Shown here in pieces: positions 23,385 to 32,449 of a DNA stretch of 44,129 bases (the stretch's first letter is position 1; every line of letters begins with the position of its first letter). Location of the stretch: assembly GCA_964490435.1 (NCBI GenBank), contig CAZBCF010000008.1, positions 1 through 44,129 of the forward strand, given 5' to 3'. A program made the position numbers and the translations under genes. This DNA is from IMCC26077 sp964490435. Its GTDB lineage: Bacteria; Actinomycetota; Actinomycetes; Nanopelagicales; Nanopelagicaceae. Under the pieces are notes generated by a model, which did no database searches, was not told where the DNA came from, and worked only from the letters and a program-made list of their open reading frames with translations.

Positions 23385-24229
23385 CAACTGACCTCGCTTA
23401 GATCCAGACCGATATCTAGTATCGGCGCTGAGTGAGTAATTGCCCCAACTGCAATGAAATCGACCCCAGTATCTGCATAAGACCGCACTGTCTCTAGCGT
23501 GATGCCACCAGATGCCTCGAGTTTGACTCTGCCGCGGTTGATTTCTACCGCCTGCGCGCACATTTGCGGCGTCATGTTGTCGAGTAGTACTTCGTCAGCA
23601 CCGGCAGAGATTGCTTCTTCGAGTTGATCTAACCTGTCGATTTCCACTTCAATTACGATGCCTGGCGATTGCATCGCAATTGCCTTGACTGCAGCAGTGA
23701 TGCTGCCGACAGCTGCAATGTGATTATCTTTGATTAACGCACTCTCGGCTAGGTTCAAACGATGGTTCACGCCACCGCCCTTGAGCACTGCGTACTTCTC
23801 TAAATCGCGCCAGCCTGGAGTTGTCTTTCGCGTATCTCGAATTTTTGCCCTAGTTCCTGCAATTGCCTCGACCCATGTATGGGTCGCAGTGGAGATACCC
23901 GATAGTCGAGAGAGAAAGTTCAAAGCAGTTCGCTCTGCGACCAATAACTCACGAGTTAGCGCTGAAACTTTCAAAACCGTGACATCCTTGCCGATTACAT
24001 TCCCATCTGAGATTCGTGACAAGATCTCATATCCACCTTTGCACACCCGGTCTAAAACGACGATTGCGATATCGATGCCAGAGACAACTCCACCTTTGCG
24101 AGTACGAAACTCTGCGATGCAGCGTTGTGTCAGCGGAATGGTTGGTGCAGTAGTGACATCTAGGTTGCCGACATAATCCTCAGCAATAGCCTGATCTACG
24201 CGTGATATGAGTGATTGACGATCAATCAT
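23384..24229 (-). CDS. nadC: Nicotinate-nucleotide diphosphorylase (quinolinate phosphoribosyltransferase)
   Basis: Converts quinolinate and PRPP to nicotinate mononucleotide in NAD synthesis. From ATG 24229 the protein has 281 residues. Landmarks are GNLDVTTAP near the N-terminus, RDTRKTTPGWRDLEKYAVLKGGGVNHR near 135-161 with the catalytic Arg/Lys set, NHIAAVG near 172, VEIDRLDQLEEA and LEASGGITLETV near 245. It overlaps the nadB end by 8 bp and the coaX start by 1 bp, so the genes are cotranscribed. nadA, which would supply quinolinate synthase, is not in the window. Confidence 0.96.
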   Translation of the reverse strand: MIDRQSLISRVDQAIAEDYVGNLDVTTAPTIPLTQRCIAEFRTRKGGVVSGIDIAIVVLDRVCKGGYEILSRISDGNVIGKDVTVLKVSALTRELLVAERTALNFLSRLSGISTATHTWVEAIAGTRAKIRDTRKTTPGWRDLEKYAVLKGGGVNHRLNLAESALIKDNHIAAVGSITAAVKAIAMQSPGIVIEVEIDRLDQLEEAISAGADEVLLDNMTPQMCAQAVEINRGRVKLEASGGITLETVRSYADTGVDFIAVGAITHSAPILDIGLDLSEVS

Positions 24230-25841
24230 GGGCAACCTCCTCGAATCGCTGCGAAAGTCTGCCTTCGCTATCCATCCGCTCGATAATCCTCTTAAGCCAG
24301 GCATCAGATTCGTTTGGGAAATCTTCGCGCCAGTGCGAGCCGCGAGTCTCCTCCCTCATCAACGCTGAGGCAACAATCGCACTAGCCAATGTAAAGAGAT
24401 TGGTTGCCTCCCACGCCTCGACACATGGATTAGCGCTCGTCTGGTCTTTTAACTTGGATAGGTCGCGAAGCGTCTGCTCCAACGACTCTTTCGTACGAAT
24501 AACGCCAGCACCAAAACTCATTGATTGCGCAATACTCGACCTCGCTTCGGGAGCAATCAGAATCTCAGGCTCTCTTTTTTGCACTGGTTCATCACGTTTT
24601 ATTTGTCGGAGTGTGCGATGAATATCATCAGCGATTCGTGCTGCAAAAACTAGCCCCTCTAGCAAGGAATTAGAGGCAAGTCGGTTAGCTCCGTGTACTC
24701 CAGTGCAAGCGGTCTCTCCACAGGCATACAAGCCAGGAACCGAAGATCGACCCGAAAGATCGACGCGCACGCCACCTGATGCGTAATGCGCAGCAGGTGC
24801 GACTGGGATTCGCTCTCGTTCTGGATCTATTCCATGTGCCATACAAGATTGGTAGATATTTGGAAATCTTTCTGAGAAATGTGGGACGTTACTAACATCG
24901 AGCCAGACATGCTGTGCTCCACTACGCAACATCTGACTCATTATTGCTTTTGCTACGACATCGCGCGGTGCAAGATCTGCAAGTGGGTGAATACCAATCA
25001 TGAACTGCTCACCAGCATCATTGAGCAAGATCGCGCCTTCGCCACGGACCGCCTCGCTAATTAGCGGCTGCTGGCCAGAGCTCTTCGCCCCTAAATAGAG
25101 GACTGTAGGATGAAATTGAATGAACTCAACATCTGCAACATCGGCTCCGGCACGAAGTGCAAGTGCGACGCCATCTCCGGTTGATACTGATGGATTAGTA
25201 GTCTGTGCGAATACTTGCCCTAATCCACCGGTTCCGAGAATCACCGCTTTGGCGAGTGCTCGTCCCACTCCATCGCGTGAACCTTCCCCAATTACATGCA
25301 GGGTCACTCCACAAACTCTTCCAGATTCACTTTTGAGTGCATCGAGCACGAGTGCATGCTCAATCACTTCAATACCAGGATCCTCGGTGACTGCTGCTAA
25401 GAGTGCGCGTGAGATCTCGGCGCCAGTGGCATCGCCACCAGCATGCAGAATTCGATTCGTTAAATGGCCACCCTCCCGAGTGAGCGCAATCTCTCCACTT
25501 GCCGCGCGATCGAAGACTGCACCCCGTGCAATCAAACGTGCAACGGCATCAGGACCTTCGGTCACCAACGCATGAACTGCATTCTTATCGCAGAGACCTG
25601 CACCTGCTTTTAAGGTATCTGCCTTATGCGCTTCAGGAGAATCCCCCGGCCCGAGCGCTGCCGCGATTCCACCTTGCGCCCATTTCGTGGAGCCTTCATC
25701 GACTCGCGCTTTAGTGACTATGAGCACTGAATAGCCATACGAGCGAATGTGCAGCGCAGTAGTCAGTCCAGCAATCCCAGAGCCGACGATGATGACATCC
25801 GAAGTGATGGTCCAACCAGGGGACGGTGCAAGAAGTCTCAT
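24222..25841 (-). CDS. nadB: L-aspartate oxidase
   Basis: A flavoprotein that oxidises aspartate to iminoaspartate for NAD synthesis. The 539-residue product has the N-terminal FAD dinucleotide motif VGSGIAGLTTAL near 21-32, the STKWAQGGIAAA stretch near 51 and the fumarate-reductase-type HPTVL and GEGAILLN motifs, then APAAHYASGGVRVD near 345 containing active-site residues, and the CGETACTGVHGANRLASNSLLE signature near 373. The C-terminal helical domain (about 430-530) is present. It starts 2 bp after panC and overlaps nadC by 8 bp. Genes for panC, nadB, nadC and coaX in this order also occur in Streptomyces. Confidence 0.96.
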   Translation of the reverse strand: MRLLAPSPGWTITSDVIIVGSGIAGLTTALHIRSYGYSVLIVTKARVDEGSTKWAQGGIAAALGPGDSPEAHKADTLKAGAGLCDKNAVHALVTEGPDAVARLIARGAVFDRAASGEIALTREGGHLTNRILHAGGDATGAEISRALLAAVTEDPGIEVIEHALVLDALKSESGRVCGVTLHVIGEGSRDGVGRALAKAVILGTGGLGQVFAQTTNPSVSTGDGVALALRAGADVADVEFIQFHPTVLYLGAKSSGQQPLISEAVRGEGAILLNDAGEQFMIGIHPLADLAPRDVVAKAIMSQMLRSGAQHVWLDVSNVPHFSERFPNIYQSCMAHGIDPERERIPVAPAAHYASGGVRVDLSGRSSVPGLYACGETACTGVHGANRLASNSLLEGLVFAARIADDIHRTLRQIKRDEPVQKREPEILIAPEARSSIAQSMSFGAGVIRTKESLEQTLRDLSKLKDQTSANPCVEAWEATNLFTLASAIVASALMREETRGSHWREDFPNESDAWLKRIIERMDSEGRLSQRFEEVAHD

Positions 25842-25843
25842 GT

Positions 25844-26677
25844 TTAAGTCGGCACCCCACTCACTCCTAATATCTCGTGTGGAAAATTATCGATTAATCG
25901 GACCGATCCTATCCATCCCGCGAGTAAGACTTGAACTCGCCCTTGAAAATCATCAGGAACCGCAAGCAAAGTGCTCGGGTCCACGATTGCCACGTAATCT
26001 AAAACAAATCCTGCCTGCGCATTGAGCACCTGATTTACCGTGCTTCTGAGTACATGGACCGTTGACGCATGTTGCGCAGCACGTTGTGCTTCTGGCAGAA
26101 CCTGAGCAATCTCCATCTCTCTAACATTCAGCAATGCATTTCGCGAAGAGAGTGCGATGCCATTGTTGTTTCGCACAGTTTCACCCGAAATTATTCTGAT
26201 CTCTGGAAAATTATTGCTCGCGAATTGACGAATTAAGAAGAGTTGTTGAAAATCTTTCTCACCAAAGATCGCAATGTTTGGTTTCGTTATGCTAAAGAGA
26301 CGGTTGATGACGGTGAGCACTCCTGAAAAATGGTTTGGACGCGATACTCCTTCATACAACTCACCTATCGGGCCCGCGTCGATGATGGGAACATTCGCCA
26401 AGCCTTCTGGATATATCTCAGCGGCATTCGGCGTCCATACGAAGTGTGCACCAGCGTGCTCGGCTAGTTCAAGATCTCGAGCCAGAGTCTTTGGGTACTT
26501 TGCCAAATCATCAGCAGATTCAAATTGGGTTGGATTCACAAACACACTGACTAAAACTTGGTCGCTAAGACGTCGAGCTTTTTTGATGAGCGCCAGATGT
26601 CCTTCATGAAGCGCACCCATCGTCGGCACGAATGCGAGCGCGTCTATTGGCTCGGCAAAGTGCGTCAAGTGCTTCAT
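25844..26677 (-). CDS. panC: Pantothenate synthetase
   Basis: Condenses pantoate and beta-alanine using ATP. The 277-residue protein has the nucleotidyltransferase signature PTMGALHEGHL near 17-27 (HxGH type), VFVNPTQF near 46, the SRPNHFSGVLTV stretch near 113, GEKDFQQL near 137 and the KMSKS-like SSRN near 178. The ATG at 26677 is chosen because CTGGAG precedes it and it gives the usual N-terminus; the frame is open upstream into folK. panD, which makes beta-alanine and often follows panC, is absent here; nadB follows directly. Confidence 0.96.
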   Translation of the reverse strand: MKHLTHFAEPIDALAFVPTMGALHEGHLALIKKARRLSDQVLVSVFVNPTQFESADDLAKYPKTLARDLELAEHAGAHFVWTPNAAEIYPEGLANVPIIDAGPIGELYEGVSRPNHFSGVLTVINRLFSITKPNIAIFGEKDFQQLFLIRQFASNNFPEIRIISGETVRNNNGIALSSRNALLNVREMEIAQVLPEAQRAAQHASTVHVLRSTVNQVLNAQAGFVLDYVAIVDPSTLLAVPDDFQGRVQVLLAGWIGSVRLIDNFPHEILGVSGVPT

Positions 26678-26723
26678 TTTCGGCTCCAGTCCGCTTGGGG
26701 TACCAGGCTCCTTAAGGGTAGCG

Positions 26724-27173
26724 CTATTCCTGGAGGTTCGCCAAAAGTTCTGCGACTGCTCCCTTGCCGGGTAGATGTGCCTGGTCATCTATTTCAAGCC
26801 ATGGTGCGAGAACGAAATAGCGCTCACTTGCACGTGGATGTGGCAACGTCAATGTCGCGCTCTCGGATATCTGGTCATCACACGAAATCAAATCTATATC
26901 AAGGGTTCGAGGCCCCCACTGCACCTCTCTTGTTCTGCCGAAGATCCTTTCGATTGCCTGACATACCCGGAGCAACTCATCAGGTTCAAGTTGGGTGTCG
27001 AGTATCAGTACCGCATTGATGAAATCGGGTTGAGGTGGACCACCAACCGCTCGAGTTTCTACCAAACTCGAAAACGCAACTACCTCTCCTACTTCGTTGA
27101 GCGCCTCAGCCGCCGACATCACATTCCATTCACGCTCGCCCAGGTTTGAACCGAGCGACAAGACCGCTCTCAC
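26724..27173 (-). CDS. folK: 2-amino-4-hydroxy-6-hydroxymethyldihydropteridine diphosphokinase
   Basis: HPPK transfers pyrophosphate from ATP to hydroxymethyldihydropterin in folate synthesis. The 149-residue protein has LSLGSNLGER at 5-14, the ETRAVGGPPQPDFINAV stretch near 39-55, and the catalytic GPRTLDIDLI near 87-96; LPHPRASERYFVLAPW near 110 completes the site. Its GTG start at 27173 overlaps the folB stop by 4 bp (GTGA). panC follows 46 bp downstream. Confidence 0.95.
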   Translation of the reverse strand: MRAVLSLGSNLGEREWNVMSAAEALNEVGEVVAFSSLVETRAVGGPPQPDFINAVLILDTQLEPDELLRVCQAIERIFGRTREVQWGPRTLDIDLISCDDQISESATLTLPHPRASERYFVLAPWLEIDDQAHLPGKGAVAELLANLQE

Positions 27174-27535
27174 CGTTTACGCTCGATGACAACTGCGACA
27201 TCGAGAAAATCAACCGGAATTGGCGCATCAGGTTTGTGCACGGTTACCACAGCCTTCTGAACTTTTTGATGTCGATCGAGAATTGCTTCCCCGATTTTGC
27301 CTGCCAGCGCTTCAATCAAATTTAGCGCAGGACCCTCAACAATCTCTCTGACGAGAAGTGAGACTTCAGCATAGTCAACGGTCTTTGAAAGGTCATCACT
27401 CTTGATTGCACCATCGAGGTCGATGTGTAACTCGCAATCTACGACAAAACTCTGACCATCGCGACGTTCTTCCGGCAAGATGCCATGAAAACCCACGGCT
27501 CGGATTCCGGTGATAACTAATTTATCCATTGTCAT
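27170..27535 (-). CDS. folB: Dihydroneopterin aldolase
   Basis: Cleaves dihydroneopterin to hydroxymethyldihydropterin and glycolaldehyde. The 121-residue length is typical. Visible motifs are GFHGILPEERRDGQSFVVD (residues about 15-33, with the catalytic glutamate), VDYAEVSLLV near 53 and the lysine in VTVHKPDAPIP near 97-107. The ATG at 27535 overlaps the folP stop by 4 bp (ATGA), and the stop overlaps folK by 4 bp, so the three folate genes are translationally coupled. Confidence 0.96.
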   Translation of the reverse strand: MTMDKLVITGIRAVGFHGILPEERRDGQSFVVDCELHIDLDGAIKSDDLSKTVDYAEVSLLVREIVEGPALNLIEALAGKIGEAILDRHQKVQKAVVTVHKPDAPIPVDFLDVAVVIERKR

Positions 27536-28350
27536 CCATTAAGAGTCACCTGCAACTTGGCCACTTGCGCAATCGCATCTTTATGCGGTTTCACTGAATG
27601 GGTTCGTACCGCCCAAACTCCTTGTGCAGCACAAAATGAAGTGACCGCGATGCTTGCAGCCTCACGCGCTTCCGGTGCGAGAGCGGGGCCTAAGAATCGT
27701 TTGCGTGATGCTCCCACAAGAATCGGAAAATCAAGGGCCATTAATTGATCTAAACCACGAAGTAACTCCCAGTTCTGTTCCGGTTCTTTCGAGAATCCGA
27801 TACCAGGGTCGATGATTATCTGTTCTGGTTTGACGCCAACAGAGACAAGAGTTTCCACCCGATTTTGTAATTCTTTTCGTACGTCAGTTACCACATTCTC
27901 ATAATTACTGTGGTTCATCATCTCGATAGAATGTGCCCGCCAGTGCATCGCAATATATTGGACTCCACTCTCTTTAATAAGTGCTGCCATAGCTGGATCG
28001 GCCAATCCACCACTGACATCGTTTATATACTCAACACCCATTGAAATCGCTTTGTGAGCAAGGCTAGAACGCGTGGTATCCACGCTCACCGGAACACCAA
28101 GTTTGCATACTTCCTGCACAACTGGAATTACTCGAGTGAACTCCTCTTCGGCAGAGACTCGTGCCGACCCCGGACGAGTGGATTCACCACCAATATCGAT
28201 AATGTCGACGCCTTCAGCGACCATCTGTTCTGCACGTGCCAGAGCATCGGAGAGCGCGAAGTGACGTCCGCCATCGGCGAATGAATCTGGCGTGATGTTG
28301 AGGATTCCCATCACGAGAGTTTGAGTAGGAATTCGCGCGCTATCTCCCAT
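27532..28350 (-). CDS. folP: Dihydropteroate synthase
   Basis: Joins hydroxymethyldihydropterin pyrophosphate to p-aminobenzoate; it is the sulfonamide target. The 272-residue TIM-barrel has MGILNITPDSFADGG near 14-28, IDIGGESTRPGS near 50-61, VDTTRSSLA near 93, INDVSGG near 109, IIDPGIGFSK near 184 and VGASRKRFLG near 214. All the pterin and pABA loops are present. It lies 9 bp after folE and overlaps folB by 4 bp. Confidence 0.97.
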   Translation of the reverse strand: MGDSARIPTQTLVMGILNITPDSFADGGRHFALSDALARAEQMVAEGVDIIDIGGESTRPGSARVSAEEEFTRVIPVVQEVCKLGVPVSVDTTRSSLAHKAISMGVEYINDVSGGLADPAMAALIKESGVQYIAMHWRAHSIEMMNHSNYENVVTDVRKELQNRVETLVSVGVKPEQIIIDPGIGFSKEPEQNWELLRGLDQLMALDFPILVGASRKRFLGPALAPEAREAASIAVTSFCAAQGVWAVRTHSVKPHKDAIAQVAKLQVTLNG

Positions 28351-28359
28351 GAACTGCCA

Positions 28360-28980
28360 CTATCTGCCTAAAATCAGGCTGAGCGCTTCTGCTCTCGTCG
28401 TTGGATCGCGCAAAATCCCACGAACAGCACTGGTGGTTGTTCGTGCCTTTGGCTTTTTTGCCCCGCGCATCGACATACATAGGTGTTCGGCATCAATGAT
28501 CACGATTGCACCTGCGACTTCTAGAATCTCAACAAGTGCATCAGCAATCTGAGTGGTGAGCCGCTCTTGTACCTGAGGTCGACGAGCAAAGAGATCGACT
28601 ACTCGCGCTAATTTTGATAGACCAGTGATTCGACCTGATTCACCTGGGATATAACCGATATGCGCGACGCCATGAAAAGGTGTGAGGTGGTGCTCGCAAT
28701 GTGAGAAGACCTCAATCTCGCGGACAATCACCAATTCTCGATGTCCGGCATCAAAGGTAGTGGTAAGCACTTCCTCTGGCGACATCCACAATCCCGCAAA
28801 ATTCTCTTGCAAGGCTCGTGCAACCCGAGCAGGGGTATCTTTCAAACCATCCCGATCAGGATCTTCTCCGATTGAGAAGAGGATCTCTCGAACTGCCGCC
28901 TCAGCCCGCTTCTGATCAAACGGTGCGCTCGCTTTGCCAGCGAATGGTGAGGTGAAGGAAATGGGCGTTATCTCATCCAT
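28360..28980 (-). CDS. folE: GTP cyclohydrolase I
   Basis: Converts GTP to dihydroneopterin triphosphate, opening folate synthesis. From ATG 28980 the protein has 206 residues. The zinc ligands are in FSHCEHHLTPFHG (Cys and His, near 92-104) and HLCMSMRGAKKP (Cys near 163); the substrate region GLSKLARVVDLFARRPQVQERLT near 118-140 is complete. The upstream open frame (to 29064) overlaps ftsH and is rejected. The start is 11 bp after the ftsH stop, and folP follows 9 bp downstream. Confidence 0.97.
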   Translation of the reverse strand: MDEITPISFTSPFAGKASAPFDQKRAEAAVREILFSIGEDPDRDGLKDTPARVARALQENFAGLWMSPEEVLTTTFDAGHRELVIVREIEVFSHCEHHLTPFHGVAHIGYIPGESGRITGLSKLARVVDLFARRPQVQERLTTQIADALVEILEVAGAIVIIDAEHLCMSMRGAKKPKARTTTSAVRGILRDPTTRAEALSLILGR

Positions 28981-28991
28981 CCGAAATTGAC

Positions 28992-30914
28992 TCAGGCTTT
29001 CTTCTCTTTTTCGAATACTACTGGTGGTTGCTTTGATGGCTTTCGCTCTTTCGAACCGGTCCACGGCTTACGTGCGGGTCGCTCTTTTACTTCGGCAAAA
29101 ACGCGCGCGACTTCCTCTTTCTCCAAGGTTTCTTTCTCCATTAATTCGAGAACCAAGCTATCAAGAATCTCCCTATTCTCGACGAGAATTTCGTAGGCTT
29201 CTTGATGTGCACCATCAATCAAATTCCTAACTTCTTCATCGATGATTGCAGCAATCTCTTCCGAGTAATCACGTTGATGTCCATAAGTCATCCCAACAAA
29301 AGGTTCACCCGTCACTGAACCAAGTTTGATTGCACCAATCCTTTCGCTCAGTCCATATTCCATGACCATCGCACGTGAGAGCGCGGTTGCCTTCTCGATA
29401 TCGTTTGCAGCGCCAGTGGTTGGATCGTGGAATATCAATTCCTCTGCGGCGCGACCACCAAGCGTGTAAGCAAGTTCATCGAGCATCTGATTTCGAGATT
29501 TCGAATATTTGTCTTCATCCGGTAAGACCATCGTGTAGCCAAGGGCACGTCCTCGAGGCATGATCGTGATCTTCTGAACCGGGTCTGTATCCGGGAGCGC
29601 ATGCGCAACGAGCGCATGTCCACCTTCATGATATGCAGTGATCAATCGCTCCTTTTCATTCATAAGTCGACTGACTTTCTGCGGACCGGCCATCACTCGA
29701 TCAATTGATTCACCCAAAGACTCATTCGTTATCTGGTCAAGATTCTTTCGCGCAGTGAGTAGCGCCGCCTCATTAACGACATTTGCAAGATCGGCTCCGG
29801 TGAAACCTGGAGTTCGACGAGCAAGACTGAGTAAATCGACATCAGGTGCAAGCGGTTTGTTCTTCGCATGTATTTTTAGAATCGCCTCACGCCCTTTGAG
29901 GTCGGGGCGATCAATGGGAATCTGTCGATCAAAACGCCCTGGACGTAATAGCGCAGGATCAAGGATGTCGGGACGGTTCGTCGCCGCGATCATGATTACG
30001 GAGCCATTCGCCTCGAAGCCATCCATTTCGACGAGCAACTGATTGAGCGTCTGCTCACGCTCATCATGGCCACCACCCATGCCAGCGCCGCGATGGCGCC
30101 CGACGGCATCAATCTCATCGACGAAGACAATAGCTGGTGCATTTGCCTTCGCCTGAGTGAACATATCTCGTACTCGCGCCGCGCCTACACCAACGAACAT
30201 CTCGACGAAATCCGACCCTGAGATCGAAAAGAATGGCACATTCGCCTCGCCAGCTACGGCGCGGGCAAGCAGCGTCTTACCAGTTCCCGGGGGGCCATAC
30301 AGCAGCACACCTTTTGGAATCTTCGCACCGAGTTTTTGATACTTGGCTGGATCAACAAGAAAGTCTTTGATTTCGCGAAGCTCTTCGATTGCTTCATCTG
30401 CTCCGGCAACGTCGGAAAATTTAGTCTGCGGTTTATCTTTTGCATTTAACTTCGCACGTGAGCGACCAAATTGAAACGCTCGGCCACCGCCCTGTGCGCG
30501 AGAAATCAGCCAGAAGAAGATGAAGGCAATCAAAAGGAAGGGGATAATCGTGAACAAGAGTGAGACAAGGAGCGATTGTCTCGAGACTTTTACATCCCAT
30601 TTATTTGGTGGCGGGTTCTCGCTAAGAATCTTGACTAATTCAGTCTCTTGGTTGGCTAGATAAGATGCCTGCAAACGACTTGAGTCAGCAATCTTTACCC
30701 CACTCTTCAAGACAACGCGAATCTGCTGATCCTGCGCTAGAAGCAAGGCTGAGTCGACCTGCGAGGCAGTAATCGCACCGATGATGGTCTGGGTTTCAAC
30801 CTCTTTGAAAGATTTTCCAGCATTCGAAATCTGGGAGTATCCCCAGAAGAGCATGATTGCTAGAAGGATCCAGGTGATCGGACTTCGTAAACCTCGTAAG
30901 AATCTACTCTTCAT
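28992..30914 (-). CDS. ftsH: ATP-dependent zinc metalloprotease FtsH
   Basis: A membrane-anchored AAA protease that degrades misfolded membrane and some cytosolic proteins. The 640-residue product has two N-terminal membrane helices (about 13-29 and 113-137), Walker A GPPGTGKT (207-214), Walker B IVFVDEIDA (262-270), the second region of homology NRPDILDPALLRPGRFDRQ (313-331), and the protease site HEGGH (429-433) with a third ligand Asp in the ANDIEKAT region. HEGGH differs from the usual HEAGH. The C-terminal tail is rich in Lys, Pro and Glu. ATG 30914 starts 2 bp after the hpt stop. Confidence 0.96.
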   Translation of the reverse strand: MKSRFLRGLRSPITWILLAIMLFWGYSQISNAGKSFKEVETQTIIGAITASQVDSALLLAQDQQIRVVLKSGVKIADSSRLQASYLANQETELVKILSENPPPNKWDVKVSRQSLLVSLLFTIIPFLLIAFIFFWLISRAQGGGRAFQFGRSRAKLNAKDKPQTKFSDVAGADEAIEELREIKDFLVDPAKYQKLGAKIPKGVLLYGPPGTGKTLLARAVAGEANVPFFSISGSDFVEMFVGVGAARVRDMFTQAKANAPAIVFVDEIDAVGRHRGAGMGGGHDEREQTLNQLLVEMDGFEANGSVIMIAATNRPDILDPALLRPGRFDRQIPIDRPDLKGREAILKIHAKNKPLAPDVDLLSLARRTPGFTGADLANVVNEAALLTARKNLDQITNESLGESIDRVMAGPQKVSRLMNEKERLITAYHEGGHALVAHALPDTDPVQKITIMPRGRALGYTMVLPDEDKYSKSRNQMLDELAYTLGGRAAEELIFHDPTTGAANDIEKATALSRAMVMEYGLSERIGAIKLGSVTGEPFVGMTYGHQRDYSEEIAAIIDEEVRNLIDGAHQEAYEILVENREILDSLVLELMEKETLEKEEVARVFAEVKERPARKPWTGSKERKPSKQPPVVFEKEKKA

Positions 30915-30916
30915 AT

Positions 30917-31468
30917 TTATGAATACATCTTTGGCGCTAGGACGGCGACGCAATCGAGATTTCGGTACTTCTCAGAGAAATCAAGTCCGTACCCAACGAC
31001 GAATGCAGGCGGAATATCGAAGCCGACATATTTCACATCGACATGAACCTTTGCCGCATCAGGCTTACGGAAGACTGTAAATATCTCAACTGATTTTGCA
31101 CCGCGCGAGAGCAAGTTTGTCTGTAACCACGAGAGCGTTAAGCCAGAATCGACAATATCCTCGACAATCAAAACGTCGCGACCAGTGATATCGCGATCAA
31201 GATCTTTCAAGATTCGGACTACACCACTTGATTTAGTCCCAGAACCATAAGATGAGACGGCCATCCAATCCATCTCTACGTGACGCTGCATCGCTCGGGC
31301 TAGATCTGCCATTGCCATAACAGCGCCTTTGAGTACGCCTACTAGCAATAAGTCTTTATCACCATAATCTTTTGAGATTGCCGCAGCAATTTCACTGATA
31401 CGTTGCTGAATTTCTTCTCTTGTAGCAACTACCTCAGTGATGTCATCTTTGACTTTGGCTAGATCCAC
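30917..31468 (-). CDS. hpt: Hypoxanthine phosphoribosyltransferase
   Basis: Salvages hypoxanthine and guanine with PRPP. The 183-residue protein has the PRPP motif VLIVEDIVDSGLTL near residues 98-111, the LLLVGVLKGAVMAMADLA loop near 40-57, the SYGSGTKSSG flexible-loop region near 73-82 and VGFDIPPAFVVGYGLD near 148-163. The GTG at 31468 lies 21 bp after tilS, and ftsH starts 2 bp after its stop. tilS-hpt-ftsH is a widely conserved bacterial order. Confidence 0.96.
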   Translation of the reverse strand: MDLAKVKDDITEVVATREEIQQRISEIAAAISKDYGDKDLLLVGVLKGAVMAMADLARAMQRHVEMDWMAVSSYGSGTKSSGVVRILKDLDRDITGRDVLIVEDIVDSGLTLSWLQTNLLSRGAKSVEIFTVFRKPDAAKVHVDVKYVGFDIPPAFVVGYGLDFSEKYRNLDCVAVLAPKMYS

Positions 31469-31489
31469 GTTCGCTCTCGTCCTCTCTCG

Positions 31490-32437
31490 CTACTGCTTTG
31501 AGAGCGCTAGTCTGCCCGACTCTCGCCGCGCTGTAACACCGGCTGGCAGCGCCACCTCTCGCTGGCCATGCCATTGGCTGACCAGTGCATCAACCCAGCC
31601 GAGCTGCTCAGCAGTGATTCGGCTAGCGCCCAGCCCTGCCAGGGCGCGCCGGATTACCCGCTTGCGGATTGCGCTAGGAAGAGGCTCTAGAAGCGAGATC
31701 TCAATGGAGGTCGGGTCTGCAATCGTGTCAAAAATCTCGTCTGTGAGTAAGTCGAGCGCATCGGAATCTTCGCGGAAGATTCGAGCAGATCTCGCCAATG
31801 CCTCTTTGATTCCCGGTCCAATCTCGTCTTCAAGCATTGGGATGATCGTGGATCGGATCTTGACCCGAGTAAATCGCTCATCCGCATTTTGTGGATCACT
31901 CCAATATTCGATTCGTGCCTCTGCGCACGCTTCGATGATTTCAGCGCGGGTAACGGATAAGAACGGGCGGATGTAGAGCCCATCTCTCGTTTTCATCCCC
32001 GCCAGGGATTTAGTACCAGCGCCTTGAGTTAAACCAAGCAATACGCTCTCAGCCAGATCATCTTGGTTATGACCGAGAAAGATGGCGCTCGCATTTATTG
32101 ACTTCGCATAACTTTCGAGAGCTGCATAACGCGCCCGACGCGCATCTGCTTCGATTCCATCTCTCTTGACCACGTCAACCGGAATGATGGCGGTCGACGT
32201 GATTCCTAATCGTGCTAAAGCAACTTTTGCATCAGCTGCGACTTCAGCGGAGTTGTCCTGAAGTTGATGATCAATCACGACAGCATGGATATCTAATGCA
32301 AGTTCCGCGCCTTCAATCTTTAGGCAATATGCGAGAAGGAGTGAATCGGCACCGCCTGAAACTGCCGCTACTACATGGTCGCCAGGTTGAAGTGAAGTGA
32401 GCGCTTGCTTGAGCGCTGACCTAGCCTTCGTGATCAT
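31490..32437 (-). CDS. tilS: tRNA(Ile)-lysidine synthetase
   Basis: Modifies C34 of the CAU-anticodon isoleucine tRNA to lysidine, so that it reads AUA. The 315-residue product carries the PP-loop SGGADS (27-32), VIDHQLQ near 53-59 and LGHNQDDLAESVLLGLTQG near 119-137, typical TilS motifs. Like most actinobacterial TilS it is short, without the long C-terminal tRNA-binding extension of the E. coli enzyme. The ATG at 32437 has TAGGCT six nt upstream, a leaderless promoter whose first three bases are the stop codon of the NlpC/P60 gene. It heads a long minus-strand run of eleven genes ending at coaX. Confidence 0.95.
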   Translation of the reverse strand: MITKARSALKQALTSLQPGDHVVAAVSGGADSLLLAYCLKIEGAELALDIHAVVIDHQLQDNSAEVAADAKVALARLGITSTAIIPVDVVKRDGIEADARRARYAALESYAKSINASAIFLGHNQDDLAESVLLGLTQGAGTKSLAGMKTRDGLYIRPFLSVTRAEIIEACAEARIEYWSDPQNADERFTRVKIRSTIIPMLEDEIGPGIKEALARSARIFREDSDALDLLTDEIFDTIADPTSIEISLLEPLPSAIRKRVIRRALAGLGASRITAEQLGWVDALVSQWHGQREVALPAGVTARRESGRLALSKQ

Positions 32438-32443
32438 GGCTAT

Positions 32444-32449
32444 AGCCTA
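32444..32449 (-). promoter_or_regulatory. Leaderless -10 box of the tilS-hpt-ftsH-fol-pan-nad-coaX run
   Basis: Reads TAGGCT on the minus strand, 6 nt before the tilS ATG. The TAG is also the stop codon of the upstream NlpC/P60 gene, so promoter and terminator codon share bases. Confidence 0.55.

Noticed and set aside
24230..24304. Upstream extension of nadC
   Set aside because: The ATG at 24229 gives the family N-terminus; the extension only shadows the nadB end. The same reasoning removed extensions of coaX, panC and folE.
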